From positions 101,206,435-101,270,434 of the forward strand of contig CM028377.1 of NCBI GenBank assembly GCA_013146195.2: a stretch of DNA of 64,000 bases, in the 5' to 3' direction. Shown here in pieces: positions 22,391 to 34,609 of the stretch; positions within the stretch are counted from its first letter, which is position 1, and the number at the start of each line of letters is the position of its first letter. The translations under genes and the position numbers were made by a program. The notes below the pieces were generated by a model. The model saw only the letters and a program-made list of their open reading frames with translations, had not been told where the DNA came from and did not search any database. Origin of the DNA: Codonopsis lanceolata. Its lineage: Eukaryota; Streptophyta; Magnoliopsida; Asterales; Campanulaceae.

Positions 22391-25300
22391 TCACTTGAAG
22401 AGAGACGACAGATTCAATATTCTGTCCTTTTCTTGCTGATGCTTCAAGTTAGCTTCCTTAAACACCTTAAGGGGATCCAAATGGCATTTTTCCTTTGTAA
22501 TTTTGTCACCTTGAAGTGGATTGCATCTCTGTACAGAGTTTTGCTGCTTTTGAGTCGCCTGATTCTCTGGAATACATTTCCCCAAGTATATCGGAGTCTC
22601 TTTAGAACTCTCAGTTCTCTTCGCATGTTTTTCATTCTCAAAGACCTCTTTCTTCGTAAAAGTTTGCAGCTCCAAGATTATCATCTCTTGTGGAGACGAA
22701 GAAGACACAACATCTTCATGCTTCTTACTTGCATTATCATGAGACCTACTTTTATGAGCTTTATTAGCAACTTCATCCCACTTCTTAGTAACATTATCAT
22801 GTGAATTACTATCATAAGCATTACGGACCACTTTATTGTCATTAAAATATCTGTCAACTGCCACCTTCTCCTCCGGCTTTCTCTTACGACCTTTATTTTG
22901 CTTCTTTTTTGTTGCACCCTTATCATGCGAACTACTTTTATGAGCTTCATTAGCCACTTCATCCCGCTTCTTAGTTACATTATCATGTGATTCACAGTCA
23001 TAAGCATTACTAACCACTTTGCTGTCATTAAACTTTTTATCAACTGCCACCTTCTCCTTGTGCTTTCTCTTTAGACCTTCATTTTGCTTCTTTTTTGTAG
23101 CATCCTCTGAAAGATTGTCTTGCTGTGTATTGAGATTAGATGGTGGTTTGGTGCTTTTGCTACCATCATCGTTGTTTCCTCCACAACCTCCTTGGTGGAC
23201 CCCATAGCTCATAGTATCCAAAATGATCTTACCAAGAGCAAGCTTGGTCTGCTCGACATCTCCCTTTCCAAGCAAGTCATAATCTATCTCAAAATGCTTG
23301 CTTCCTTTAATCTTAAGATCTTCAGGCACAGGGACATCAAAAAGACGTCTAACAATGTTCCTCTTATTCATGGACACAAATACCTGGAAAACCAATGATT
23401 CCCACTTAACTCAAGAAGAATTAAAAAAAAAAAAGCAATAAAGAAGAAAGGAATAGAATCAATATCACCTCAAGCTCAAAGAATCTTATCATAAGAAACT
23501 AGAGATACATATAACACCTTGGCAGCCCATGAGAGCCAATATGGAACATAGAGAGAAGTTTTAATTTGGGTCAGGAAACATTATGGACACTGCTGCTTGA
23601 ATTGGATGTCAAAAACTTCCTAAACAATAATACTATACATGATCATTACTTGAAGCAAATTAAAATTTCATGTCTAGGATAACCGACCCAAATCCCACCA
23701 ACATCGAAACCAGAAACACCAGACACACGAGAGAGTTATGCAGTGATCACAAGTTATGATGAGCTACAACATGGGTGGTTGCATTCGCGCTACTCAAACA
23801 CCCTGCATCCTGGATGAAAATCTGCAACCATTTACCTGTGAGATGGCACCTCATCCACCAGGCCAACTCTTGGTTTAAATTTCCAACCTATCTTGAAATC
23901 TCAATTTTTTATTTTATTCAGAGTTCAACCTAGAGTTAATCGCGACATATCTTCAAGAAAGGACTTTGTTTGGCAAAATTATGTATTAGCATGTCGAATG
24001 ATCCAATGCATCACTAACATAGGCAAGTAGTGCATAGTTGAATTAGGTACTCTAAGTACTTAATTATTTATAAAAGTAATCAGTATCGTGCACTATTTCA
24101 TTTTTCAGATTTCAAATATCATAATTGACAATTGTTTAAAAATGACAATAATTCTCTAAATAACTTAACACATAAGATTTTCAAGTCATCAAGACTAATT
24201 TCTACATCTGTTCTTGTATGTGCCCACAAAGTAGGTACAAGTTAAGCAATTTACATACAGCCTTTATAGGCCAAATCAATAGGATAAAGGCTCATCTAGG
24301 TACTTAATAAAGATAAAGAATACTCCCTTCGTTCCAAAAAGACGGTCTCGTTTAACTTTTCACACAGATTAGGAAAGAGCATTAATTAGAATCTATTTTG
24401 CTATGCTAACCCTATTAATTATAGCAAAATGTGATTGTTACTCCAATATTGAGTCACAAAGCTAACCCTATGTAAAAAAAAATTACAAGTATTATATACC
24501 AAAAGGCATCAAATCAGGTGACTCGTCCAGGTACACTAGGAGTATACAAGGGGACTAGTCTAAAGAAATACTATTGAAAAAGTCTACAAAAGGATTACTG
24601 CGAGAATCTGTAACATCTGACTCCGAGCCCCATGAAATCAATAATTGCTCCAGTCTTAGAAAGTAGACAAGCATTTTGGGACGGATGAAAACAGAAAGAT
24701 GTTCCTTTTGGTACAGAAGGGGTAAATCAATAAATCAAATGTTGAAGTGAATAGGACAACAGCTCCTCTCTACCATAGCGGTAGTATACTAGTTAAAACC
24801 AAAGAATAGATCGGGTAAAGCTTCCCTTTGCCTCCCATTTACGAAATGTACATGATCGTACCATGAATTTGCTTTGGTGATCATGAGCTCGAACAAAAAT
24901 TGCTAGCAATACGAAGTAGTCTAACATGAAGATAAAAAGGCAAGAATGGTACCACTAGGAGGTACATTATAGTCATGAACGGAGCTAGCATAGGGCCTGA
25001 CCTTTCTGATATTTGCACTAATACCCCCTATACAATGGAAGAATAGCATTAGACCCTTTTTACTTCTTTTCACTTTGGTCCCCCTAAAGTATAATTTCTA
25101 GCTCCACCCAGATTATAATGACATGCTCAATCAAAACCGAAGGTAAACGATATGAAGTCCACATCAAGACAGTTGCCCCAGGTTCTTTGCATGTTATCGT
25201 AACCAAACACAGAATTGAAGCAGCATCAGAAACACCTACCAATCCAGAGCATGGGAAACCTGGGAATCTGGCCATCGCTTTGATTAGGCTCTCCTTCTCA

Positions 25301-28300
25301 GTCAAAACATCTATAGATTTTTGCACTTGCTTTGAAAATTTAATCACTCTTTCAGCAAGTTCATCGTCTGACTCAATGCTGCAAATCTGTGATGTTTCGG
25401 GAACAAAAACAACTGGAGCTCCAGAACAGTGCCTTGTGAATTCAACACCCTCCCTCCACTTTCTATGATACAGAATAGAAGCAAAAGTAAAAACTACACG
25501 GGGATGTTGGGGATTGTTTACTAGTGCCAAGTGAAATGCCAAAAGCCCAATCCTGTCCAGGACACAAAAAGATTAGCTAACAGTTTTCCATATAAAAGCA
25601 CGAGTTTGGAAAAACAAAAATCACTACTACCCACCAATGCAGTATGGCAACCTCCCAAATCAGACTATTATAGTAAATCACAAGAAAGCATGTATGATGG
25701 TAACCACATTTTATGATGCTCACATCCAGAGACAACTTTGGCATATCTAGAAGGAGGAACAAGAAAGACGAAATGATACGTACTTTCAAGTGACGGCCAA
25801 AGTCAAGAAGATCCTTTAATAAATCAGTTTTGTGCTAGGCTTTGGTTTCTGGTGGAGAAAAAGTGCATAAAAAAAAAAGAGGCATTGGGTTTGTGTATAT
25901 CTGATTGAAACAACTTAAGAATCATCAAATCTCCATACAATGCAGGTAATATGCATCTGCCAATCACGAAGATAAACAACATACAATGATCCATGGTTTA
26001 TCCAGATGCTGAAGTGCAGGAAAATTAAAGAGTTTCTAGAGGCCACATAAATGTGAACAATTTTCAAAGGATGAAAAGGAATCCTCCTAAATGGAGAAGA
26101 AAACACCAAATCAACCAAAGAAAATAGAAAAATAGAATGGTATAACCTCCTCAGGAATCATAAAAGCAAGCGATGTAGCAAATAGGAAGTTTATGGAAAA
26201 CATATTGTGCCTTGTTTAGACCCCAGAAAAAGAATCATCACAGAGAGTCCCCATATATGTAGTCATATAGATAGCGGAAGTGATAATTTACTATTACAGT
26301 AACAGAGATTACAGGAAGGTTACCATGACAACTTGGAAAATGCTTTAGCTAACACCATGAAGTAATTAACAGTTTACCAAACTAGAAAAACTAACTCACC
26401 ATAAGTTACTGTCAGAAGGCCTATCACAAGCAACCAACTGATCCAAGTGAGAAAATAATTTCTGAAAGAACAGATCATAATGGTCAATCGATTTTACATG
26501 CAGAAAGAGAGAAAACAAACATGTCTGAGGGTTAACTATGAAAGAACTAAAAACATCAAAAGTGGTATGATTGATAATCTTAAGCAAACAGACTTGGGAT
26601 AAACAAGGGTGAATCAAAAAACAATTTGTCAGGAAGATAAAAGGAGCCATCTGTTGCCAACATCACCGAAACTAAGCTCACCATCAACATTATGGGACCA
26701 GGCATAGTGACTTGTTGAGATAAGAATGCCGCCTGCAACCAAAAGTTCTAAGAAATCAGCTTATCTTACAATAGAATGAAAATAATTAAGTAAACCAAAA
26801 ACATAAAGATATTACTAAAACAATGATAGAATCAGCAACAAATACTGACTTACATGAAATGGTAGAAAAAGGTCAAGGAGGTGAAATCTATGAAGTAAAC
26901 GGAGAGAAGGCTCAGCAGCCCCATAAGACAGCATATAGTTCAACTCCAAACTTATCCTGGACTGAATAATAAAGGATATGTAGGTGAACTAGTAAATAAA
27001 ACAGAAGTATATACAGCAACCAGACAGCTCAAAAGGATTCATCTAGAAAGCTCCTCAAAAGGGTTAGATAAATGTTAAAAAACCAAGACTTGGAAAAAAA
27101 GAATAATCGGTAAAAGGGAAGCAATGTGTTAAAAGATCAAATTGCACCTCAATATGAAGAAAAAATAATATCTATCTTTCTTATATTTACTTTTTAATAA
27201 GTACCTACATTTGACCAAAAAAAAAATTGCCATCATAATTAACGTGAAGTGACAAATCGTGGTTAAAGAGAACAGTGAAAGCGAGATACAAGAAAGAGAA
27301 GGATTAAAACCACCTAACATTGGAACCAAGAAGATACATAATCCTTGATTCCCCAAATATAAGGCAAACTATTCTTCTTACAGTGTTGTGGGTCCACCTG
27401 CAAGACCTCAGCTACACAGATGAAGAAATCACTTTTGTTCAAGACCTTGGCATATCCTTCACCCTAACCCACAGCTTGGATTTCCAGAACTATCCAAGCG
27501 CAGCTTTACTGATAGGGCCTAACCTCAAGCAGTAAACTTATTGATTCCTTCAGCACTCCGAAGGCCAGTGTTTCTCCAACAGTCCAACAGTGGCAGATTG
27601 ATGCAGTATGAGAATCCCAAGGAAAAACATAGAGAAAAGATAAATTTTAGTTCTAGTAGACTTTATTATGCTAAAATTTTAAGATTTTTTTAGGGGCTTG
27701 AATCGTAATTTGGTCACCCTACTTTGACGATTTTTTTTTTGATAAGTAAATAAATTTATAAATCCAAGCATCAAAACAGGTGACACGTCCTTGTACACAG
27801 GGGAGGTATACAAGATAAACGAAAATACTAATTATGAGTTCTGTTAACTATTTCTCAAAGAGTTCTCTTCATCAGAGTCAACTACCGAACACCATAAACG
27901 AAGAGTCTGAAACACCTCCCTCTTAATTCGAGCAACATCAGACTCCATGTTCTCAAACACCCTTTGGTTCCTCTCCTTCCAAATGATCCACCAAATCGCC
28001 AAAGGTAAAGATTCCCAACAAAAATTTGATTTCGGCATTTATTTGAAGACCATCCTCGGAGAAGCTCAATTACCGATCTAGGCATCACCCACGAGACACC
28101 TACTAGGAGGAAAAGCCAGCTCCAAATCTCCCTCGTTACCGGGCAGTGTTACTCAGATGATTAGTAATTTCCTTATCTTGCTTACACAAAAAGCACCTGT
28201 TAACATAGATCTTACCGTATACTCTTAGATTCTCTCCCGTTAAAATAGCTTCGTTAAGTTAACTCTACTTTCTTTTTTTCTCAATTTAATCACTGTACTT

Positions 28301-29393
28301 GTCCTGGGGTGATAATAAGTCACTGGGAGTCATTTTCGTTAGTTAGGTTGGATGGAAATGTTTAAAAAGACAAAAATCCCCTTTTGCCTTTGGAACATGC
28401 CGTGCACGTGGATAGATTGAAGTAGTAAAAGTCAAGTTAATCACTATACTCATTCTCATTTTCACCATTTTCAACTGTTTCAGAGTTTGGTCCAAACCAT
28501 TAAGAATCTCTCCCAAACCCAAATCTGAACAAATTGGGGAGGAGCAAAATGCGCAAGTGATATCATTATCACAAGATAATGATATTTTAGCAAACCTAAG
28601 TCTCTGTAAATGGTCGCAAGAACAGATGATGCAATGGCAAGTTTCGTACTAGCAATTGAAAAAACACTTTTACCATGAAGGTTGGGAAGACAAACCTACA
28701 CAACCACAGGGCAAAAAAATGATTCGTGCTCGATTTCACTTCCACTCTCCATGAATTTAGTAAACCATAGGTTCATGATCGGCGTTTTTACATTTACACC
28801 TTGTGATTTCAAGCAAAGCTTGGTTCAATCACTCCACTTTTTTCTTGTTCTTGGGCTCGGGTCTCAACTGGAAAAATAGAGTCACCCAAAACGGAGAAAC
28901 CTCCTAAAATAATCATATCATTAAGCGTGACAGCAGCTTCCCCCCATGGAAACACAAAAGTAAAAACACCATCTTTCGGCAAACCAAGAACCAATTTGTA
29001 GTTTTGCGGTATTCTAGAAGTTGAATTCACCACAGCGCCATGAATCGCAACATTTCACCATGTCAATTGGTGCAAAGAATGCATGTGATCAACCCAATTA
29101 CCCAGGTATTCCAATTCTTTTGCGGTATCTCCATCCAGCGAAGGAAACCTTCAAATTTGGAGGTTTGGGATCTGAATCGGTAAATTGGAAGGAGAGAGAG
29201 TCAGAAGGAAGGTCATGGACTGATCCATTGATGGAGGTAACAGATGGTTTGAGAAAATGAGCAATTCCGAGAGTTGGGTCACCACCAATGGGTAAGATCA
29301 TGAGATCCTGTCTCTCTTCCATAATGGTATCATCAAATGGATCCGCCATTACCAATAAAAGCTTGGAGAACTGATTGTGCAAGAGATACCCAA

Positions 29394-29446
<53 letters not shown>

Positions 29447-31851
29447 GGTATCAGGAAAGGAGCTGGTATCCCCTTTACCGAAGAAATGTGTTTTAAGATT
29501 TGATCTGAGGGTGAAGGAGAGAATCATGTGATTAGCACGTGATATAGGTAAGGGCATTTTCGGGTTTCTACAAAGATTTCAAGCTTTTCATCCAAAAATT
29601 TGGATGGAGTAATGAACGTAAGAATTAAAGCCAAGTGCAATGATTAATTTGAAGAGATCAAAAGTAGTGTTAGGTTAACGAATAATTCGTCAAAGTAGGG
29701 TGACCAAATTGCGATTTAAGACTTTTTTTAGGTATATTGTCGCTGGAGTATTTTTTTGATAATCTATGTTTTTAGCCTTGAAGTACTTGGCATCGAACCT
29801 CTTGGCTGCCATCTACATTGTACTCACCTACTGGCAAGAGTAAACGAAATTTCAAGTAAAAGGGGGCAACATACAAAAAGTTATCTATGACAAAAGCAAG
29901 ATTTACAGTCGTTTGTCTACTGAAAGAGTGACCCTTTTGTCTGTGTGATGAGATGCACCCACAAGACGAATGCCATAAGAAGTCCAAGAAGAGAGTTTTC
30001 TCATGTCTATTCCAGGTCAACAACTGTGATTATTCTATTCATAGTGAGGGAAAACGCTTCAATGCACACTCTTTCTATCCAGTTTTGAGTTTCCTCAATT
30101 TTGTTCGTCCACAATTTTGATAATGAGGAGACGGCTGTTTCTGTTTTGAAACGAAGCCCTTCATCTGCTTTTCTTCTGGAGTACAGATTCAGCTGCGCCT
30201 GTGGCCAATTCCTTTGTAGAGTTCATGGATTGATTTAGTATTTTGTATTTCTCTTGAGTATACTCCCGGTGTACAAAGAACGCGACACCTGTTTTGCCAC
30301 TTTTTGTTTATAATACATCTTATCAAAAAAAAAAATTACTGCATCGATTAAGGAATCTCTATGGTACTCCTGTATCAGCACTCTTGTTGAAATTCCAAAA
30401 AGTACCTTGCATAAATTTGAAAGGGAGGAAGCAAGTTCATGAATTGCTGTCTCAGTCTCATTTGATAAGGATAAGCCGAGGCGAGCAGCAATTCTCAAGC
30501 CGCGCAGTATTCTTGCTGAATGGAAGATAACAAACCAAATTCCACAGTTAGTTCAAATCCTCACCTAATGCTACCCGACGCATGGTTCTAAACAAAGTAA
30601 TGGATAAAAAGAGAGATGCACTAACCAGAGTCCTCTTTGAATGAAAGTTGAGCAGGAATTAATGTTCTTAGCTGAAAACAAATCATAATCAACACCTCAC
30701 TAAATTTCAAACAAATGAGTTGATGTAGTGGATGATAGAAGATGATAAAGACTGACCTTTAAGTCCAATATATCCTTCATTCCATTAGCATAATCATATA
30801 TTTTGTGCACAAAAGGGTCAAAGAACAAGCTGCTTCCACGATTCCATATGCACAACATATAACGATTAGGCAATACTAAAAAAAAAAATTAGATGTGATA
30901 TAAGTTGCAACCCAGGACAAAGGAAAAAAGACAAGAAAGAAAGTCTTCAGAATGATACATCATTTTATTTTTTTGATAAGTAAAGTCTTATATACCAAAG
31001 CGCCTAAACAGGAGACGCGTCCTTTTTACAAACTCTAAGCATACACAAAAGAACTAATCTATAGAAAGACTATTAACAAAATTGATACATGAAAGGTTGT
31101 AAATGTTGGAAGAATTAAAACTGTCGAGACTCGAAACAAAGGCAGGATACAGGACTCCATAGCATTTACAGAAGGATACCTGTTAATAGTAAAGTCCCGC
31201 TTTGTGGAATCCCTCCAGCGAACAAAGTCTGATTTGTCACAGCCCTCAGGTGTTTGAGTGACAGGAAGTTTTTCTCTCTCTTTGCCACGTTTTGCCTCAG
31301 TTTGGAAACTGGATACCTGGTAAAAAATAGAAAGAGTCCATAACACTACTGAGAAGCTATACTGTGTTTAAAAGATTATATACATACATACATACATACA
31401 TATATATATATATATAAAGCAGTGAATTATCTACATGAGTGAACGTATATGTCCAACCAGACATATTACTGTATTAGAAAAAAGACCCAGCATAAATGCA
31501 CCTATCTACCTCAATAACAGAGCCCTTCATATGCACCCTACATATTGGAAACTTCTTTCCAACAATTTCAGCCCTGTGAAACTGCCTTCGGATCTGTAAA
31601 AATAACATATACGATAATAAAACTCATCAAAATCCTACTCAGCCATCGGGGATCAACTATGATAAATCATTTCTCAATTTCATCTTGAGTAACACGTGTA
31701 CACTAGATGAAACTTGCAGTAGTTTCAAGATATCAGTAAGAGTATTATGAGACCATTTTAAGCTCGGCTGAGGTGATCACATCAAAATCTTTTGGTGTCC
31801 TCTTAAGGAGTAAATCTCTCACACATCCTCCAACTAAGTAGGCTTCGTACC
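22391..31851 (-). CDS. PolyA_pol-family nucleotidyltransferase (poly(A) polymerase / tRNA nucleotidyltransferase-like), 11 exons
   Basis: The exons, all joining in frame with GT-AG introns, are 31851-31754, 31593-31510, 31316-31180, 30829-30757, 30671-30626, 30515-30406, 26961-26854, 26732-26682, 26461-26400, 25552-25240 and 23383-22391. They encode 690 residues after a split Gly codon. The first exon holds the nucleotide-binding motif LVGGCVRDLLLKRTPKDFDV, with GG, RD and the metal-binding DFD pair. KRDFTIN and EDSARILRGLRIAARLGL are further conserved motifs of bacterial-type poly(A) polymerases and CCA-adding enzymes. The helical part (ELNYMLSYGAAEPSLRLL, then KLFSHLDQLVACDRP) matches the plant 'polynucleotide adenylyltransferase family' proteins. 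These add nucleotides to RNA 3' ends and are often organellar; substrate choice cannot be read from sequence. The last exon adds a Lys-rich tail with a duplicated block of about 62 residues. The N-terminus is not in this set. Confidence 0.85.
22735..23101 (-). repeat. 186-bp in-frame tandem duplication in the last exon
   Basis: Two adjacent copies encode a block of about 62 residues that begins ATKKKQN(E/K)G.KRK and continues KVAVD..FND.KVV.NAYD and SHDNVTKK.DEVAN.AHKS. The copies diverge at about a quarter of residues but keep the frame, suggesting an old duplication tolerated in a disordered basic tail. Confidence 0.85.
24323..24723. mobile_element. Stowaway-like MITE with a nested LINE tail
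   Basis: The left end ctcccttcgttccaaaaagacgg and the right part 'cattttgggacggatg' / 'ggtacagaagggg' are inverted. A minus-strand LINE 3' end (about 24478-24640, 'aaaaattacaagtattatata...ggtgactcgtccaggtacac') lies inside. It is located in the last intron of the nucleotidyltransferase gene. Confidence 0.5.
27731..28250 (-). mobile_element. 5'-truncated LINE inserted in the MULE terminal repeat
   Basis: In minus orientation it encodes the zf-RVT tail ('NLYLWRFGGSFGRRGTKGCL') and ends with the LINE 3' signature 'gatttataaatttatttacttatcaaaaaaaa' next to the MULE arm. It is a close relative of the tail at 19.9-20.28 kb. Confidence 0.8.
28809..29345 (-). pseudogene. Plant mobile domain (PMD / MAIN-like) gene fragment
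   Basis: The minus-strand reading begins MADPFDDTIMEERQDLMILP and passes through 'SFAGWRYRKRIGIPG'. After a frameshift near 29098 it continues 'VDHMHSLHQLTW', a TGA, then NVAIHGAVVNSTSRIPQNYK and 'FTFVFPWGEAAVTLNDMIIL' with 'GGFSVLGDS'. The FPWGEA.VTL.D...L.G core is diagnostic of the plant aminotransferase-like / PMD family related to MAIN and MAIL1. PMD genes are known both as host genes and as passengers of plant transposons. Only the N-terminal third is present, with a frameshift and a stop, so it is non-functional as a protein. Confidence 0.8.
30966..31085 (-). mobile_element. LINE 3'-end fragment in an intron
   Basis: The plus strand shows 'ttttttgataagtaaagtcttatataccaaagcgcctaaacaggagacgcgtcc' followed by 'acaaaagaactaatctatag'. 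This is the reverse complement of the LINE tail signature seen at 20.2 and 39.4 kb. Confidence 0.6.
31381..31418. repeat. (CATA)n/(TA)n microsatellite
   Basis: A simple repeat, catacatacatacata then tatatatatata, lying in an intron of the nucleotidyltransferase gene. Confidence 0.9.
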
Positions 31852-32499
31852 CTGCATATAATCAAGTTTAGTAAAGAGTTTGAAATCAGAAGATGAGTAT
31901 CTAAATCCATGAATGACAACATTGATAATATGAGTATTAACCTCCTAGGGGACCCAACTATGCGTCATACAAGGGAAACCAGACAACAATGCCATACAAG
32001 CATTCTATGGTTCACAGTTTGAATCCTGGAACAGCCTGCTAACTGAGATCAGGGCTACAAGTCTGAAGCAGACTCCCACCACACCAACTATTTTGGAAGA
32101 GGATGTCCTCCATTTGAATCGAATGAATTTCATTCAAACTTCAGACTGAAGCCTAATCAATAATTATACACATAATGATTTCAATAAAATTACTGCATAC
32201 AAAACGAGCTCTCTTTGATGAGTGTCCTATTTTTATAAAAGCACAGATTTAAGAAAACAATTTACCTAATAAATTAAGCTGTATGTTCAGTCCAGAAGTG
32301 ACGCTCATTTATGGGAAAAAAAGAAGGTCAAAAGGTTGGGGTGGTGGGTGAAGCTCGGGGTTTGTCCTCTAGCTGTGTACTCTTCTCTTCAGATGCATTA
32401 CAAAGATTCCGGCAGAGATAAGGATGCTAGTTTACTGTATGTGGAGTGTTAGCTATTCTGAGGTACACTAGAGTAGAAACAAGCTCAGGAAAGTGGTGG

Positions 32500-33955
32500 G
32501 CTGAGCTATGGGAAATCTCCATTCAGATTTGAGAATATGTGGCTCGAATAACCTGGCTTTCTAGATGGATAAAGACAAAATGGAATTCTTGAGGTGGTAG
32601 GGGATCCTTGCTTTTGGCTTGCGAAAAAATTTAATTGTTAAAGGTGGACTTCAAAGTGTGGAATAGGGAGAGTGATTTGGAATCCCATTTTTCACAGGAA
32701 CCTTCAAAACTGGGAAGTGGAATCTAGCGTTATATTTTTTTGCTCTTATTATTCGCAACAAATTGATAATGACAGAAGATAAAGCGAGGTGGGTTGCTTC
32801 AAAGAATAAGTTATTCTCAGTCAAATCATTCTATCTAAGGTTGACGGGCAGAGAAGGCTCTTCATTTCCTTGGAAGGAAATCTAGAAATCTAGTGCCCCA
32901 ACTAGTGCTGCATTCTTAGCGTGGGAAGCCAGTCATGAAGCGATTCTTACTGGAGACAATCTTAGGTTTATGTGAATTGGTGTTACATGTATAGAGGCAA
33001 CGGTGAAAGCACAAACCATTTATTCCTTCATTGCCCTGTTGCGAGGGATCTCTGGAATATGGTATTGGGGATGTTTAGTATTTAGTGGGTGATGCATAGC
33101 ACTGTCAAAGACCTGCTGTTGTGTTGGTCGCTTTTCAAGCGGAGGAGGAGAAATCCCATTTGGGAGACGATCCGTCCCTCTTGGTATTTGGTGGATTATT
33201 TGGAGAGAGCCGAACATCAAAGCTTCTGATAATGTTGAGAGATCGGTGGATCAATTGAAGGCTTCTCTTTTGTGAATTTTCTTTCATTGGGGCATTGAGG
33301 CAGATCATTCCGATAATTCTTTTGTGGATTTTGTGAATAGTTTTAGCCTTGTGTAGTTAGTTTTGTATACGGCCAGTGTACAAAGGATGTGTCTCCGTTT
33401 TGGCACTCTTATTTCTTAACATATATTTTTACTTATAAAAAAATGTGTGGAATAGGGAGTCTTTTCGAAAATTAGATTTAAGACTGGAACACTCTATAGA
33501 GGAAGTTTGGATGCCAAAGGAGTAAGAGCTTTAAGTAGAGAGGAAGCCAACCATTGAGCATCATTGAAGGGAGAGATTAGGAGACTCCTCATTTGTGAAC
33601 AGATTTGTTGGAGCTAAAAATCGAGAGTTCAATGGTTGAAGGAAGGTCATAAAAATTCTAAGTTTTTCACTGGATGGCTACGATTCATAAATTGGCAAAT
33701 CTAATTCATATTGTTAAAATTGATGGAATTGTGCTGCAAGCCAAGATTGCGATACAAGAGAGGATGGTGGATTTTTATCAACATCTGTACTTTGATAGAA
33801 CTTAAAAGTGATTGGCAATCCCAAGCTTGATGTGGTGTTTTTCAAATCGCTTGATCATGTGGATAGAAATTTGATAGAGCAGCCTTTCCTTGAAGAGGAG
33901 GTTTTTGCAGCCGTTTGAGACATGAAAGGCAATAAGACTCCGAGTGTGGATCTCA
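32500..33955 (+). mobile_element. LINE fragment (host) containing a second truncated LINE
   Basis: The host LINE starts near 'gggaaatctccattcagatttgagaatatgtgg' (FENMWL). It is interrupted at 32671 and resumes at 33460 with the endonuclease-RT spacer ('VWNRESFRKL', 'EEVFAAV') up to about 33955. It carries numerous stops. The interrupting segment is the 3' end of another LINE (32671-33444). Confidence 0.75.
32671..33444 (+). mobile_element. 5'-truncated LINE inserted in a LINE, 15-bp TSD
   Basis: The 15-bp target sequence gtgtggaatagggag occurs at 32656-32670 and again at 33445-33459. The insert starts in the zf-RVT region ('IWNPIFHRNLQNWEVES', with small shifts), includes 'FVDFVNSFSLV', and ends with 'tatttttacttataaaaaaa', a short A tail. 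This is a textbook target-primed insertion. Confidence 0.85.
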
Positions 33956-34099
33956 TAGGTGATCCCGTGGTACATCACACCGACACAAACAAGCTGGCAC
34001 AAAAAGAGTGACCCTGACAAGGAGACACAATTTCTTTTGAGAAATTAGTACACAACTAAGCAACACATTCAAATATATTCCCTATTATAATGTTATGAC

Positions 34100-34609
34100 C
34101 ATAGTTGCGAAAGGCGAGTGCCTTTTGCGCCTGAGGCGAGAGGAAGCGCCTGGAAAGGTCGACTCCAGGCGATGAGCACCTTTTTTGCGCCTTTATCGCC
34201 TTTTTGCGCCTTTGCCTTTGAAGATTATGGAGATGATGATGAGATAGATGCCGAAGATTTTTAGCTTCTTGTTGTTGTTAGTTGTTAATTATTACATTTC
34301 ATGACTTTAGTTCTCTTTTGCATCTCTTTATTTTCATTTGCTTTAATGACTATTTATTTTCTTATTTGGAATTGAAGTTAAGTTCTTCTAATGCTTTGGA
34401 ATTTCAACTATGAATGATGAAATCCGTGTTGTTAACTTCGTTTCATCACACATGAGTCGTGACATGTTTTATTGAGATTTGCTATGTTATATATATATTT
34501 ATTATTTTTTCTTTAATATTTGTTCCATGAGCGCCTTTTTTGCACCGCGCCTCTCGCCTCAACTTTTGGCATGTCGCCCGCCTCTCGCCTTCCGCTTTTT
34601 TCAACTATG
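34100..34609 (+). mobile_element. hAT element with coding tail remnant, 8-bp TSD
   Basis: The ends catagttgcgaaaggcgag and (reverse complement of the right end) catagttgaaaaaagcggaaggcgag are inverted. The 8-bp duplication gttatgac lies at 34092-34099 and 34610-34617. The sub-terminal parts repeat gcgcct/aggcgag words. Inside, 34216-34264 reads 'AFEDYGDDDEIDAEDF' and a TAG, which looks like the acidic C-terminus of a transposon-derived protein followed by its 3' untranslated region. Confidence 0.85.

Larger units (their letters stand above)
27695..29722. mobile_element. MULE carrying a plant mobile domain fragment, 10-bp TSD
   Basis: The terminal repeats match: left ggcttgaatcgtaatttggt then caccctactttgacga, right (reverse complement) gtcttaaatcgcaatttggt then the same caccctactttgacga. 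The 10-bp duplication tttttttagg flanks both sides (27685-27694 and 29723-29732). The left repeat is interrupted by a minus-strand LINE tail at 27731-28250, after which it resumes at 'cgttaagttaactctacttt'. The element lies in the intron between nucleotidyltransferase exons 6 and 7 of the listed set. The interior holds a broken PMD gene on the minus strand and an (AC/AG)n microsatellite (29395-29443). Confidence 0.85.

Noticed and set aside
32264..32310. Possible missing exon of the nucleotidyltransferase ('TSGLNIQLNLL' before a GT)
   Set aside because: It would supply the right phase, but upstream sequence lacks a convincing acceptor and the peptide does not resemble the family.
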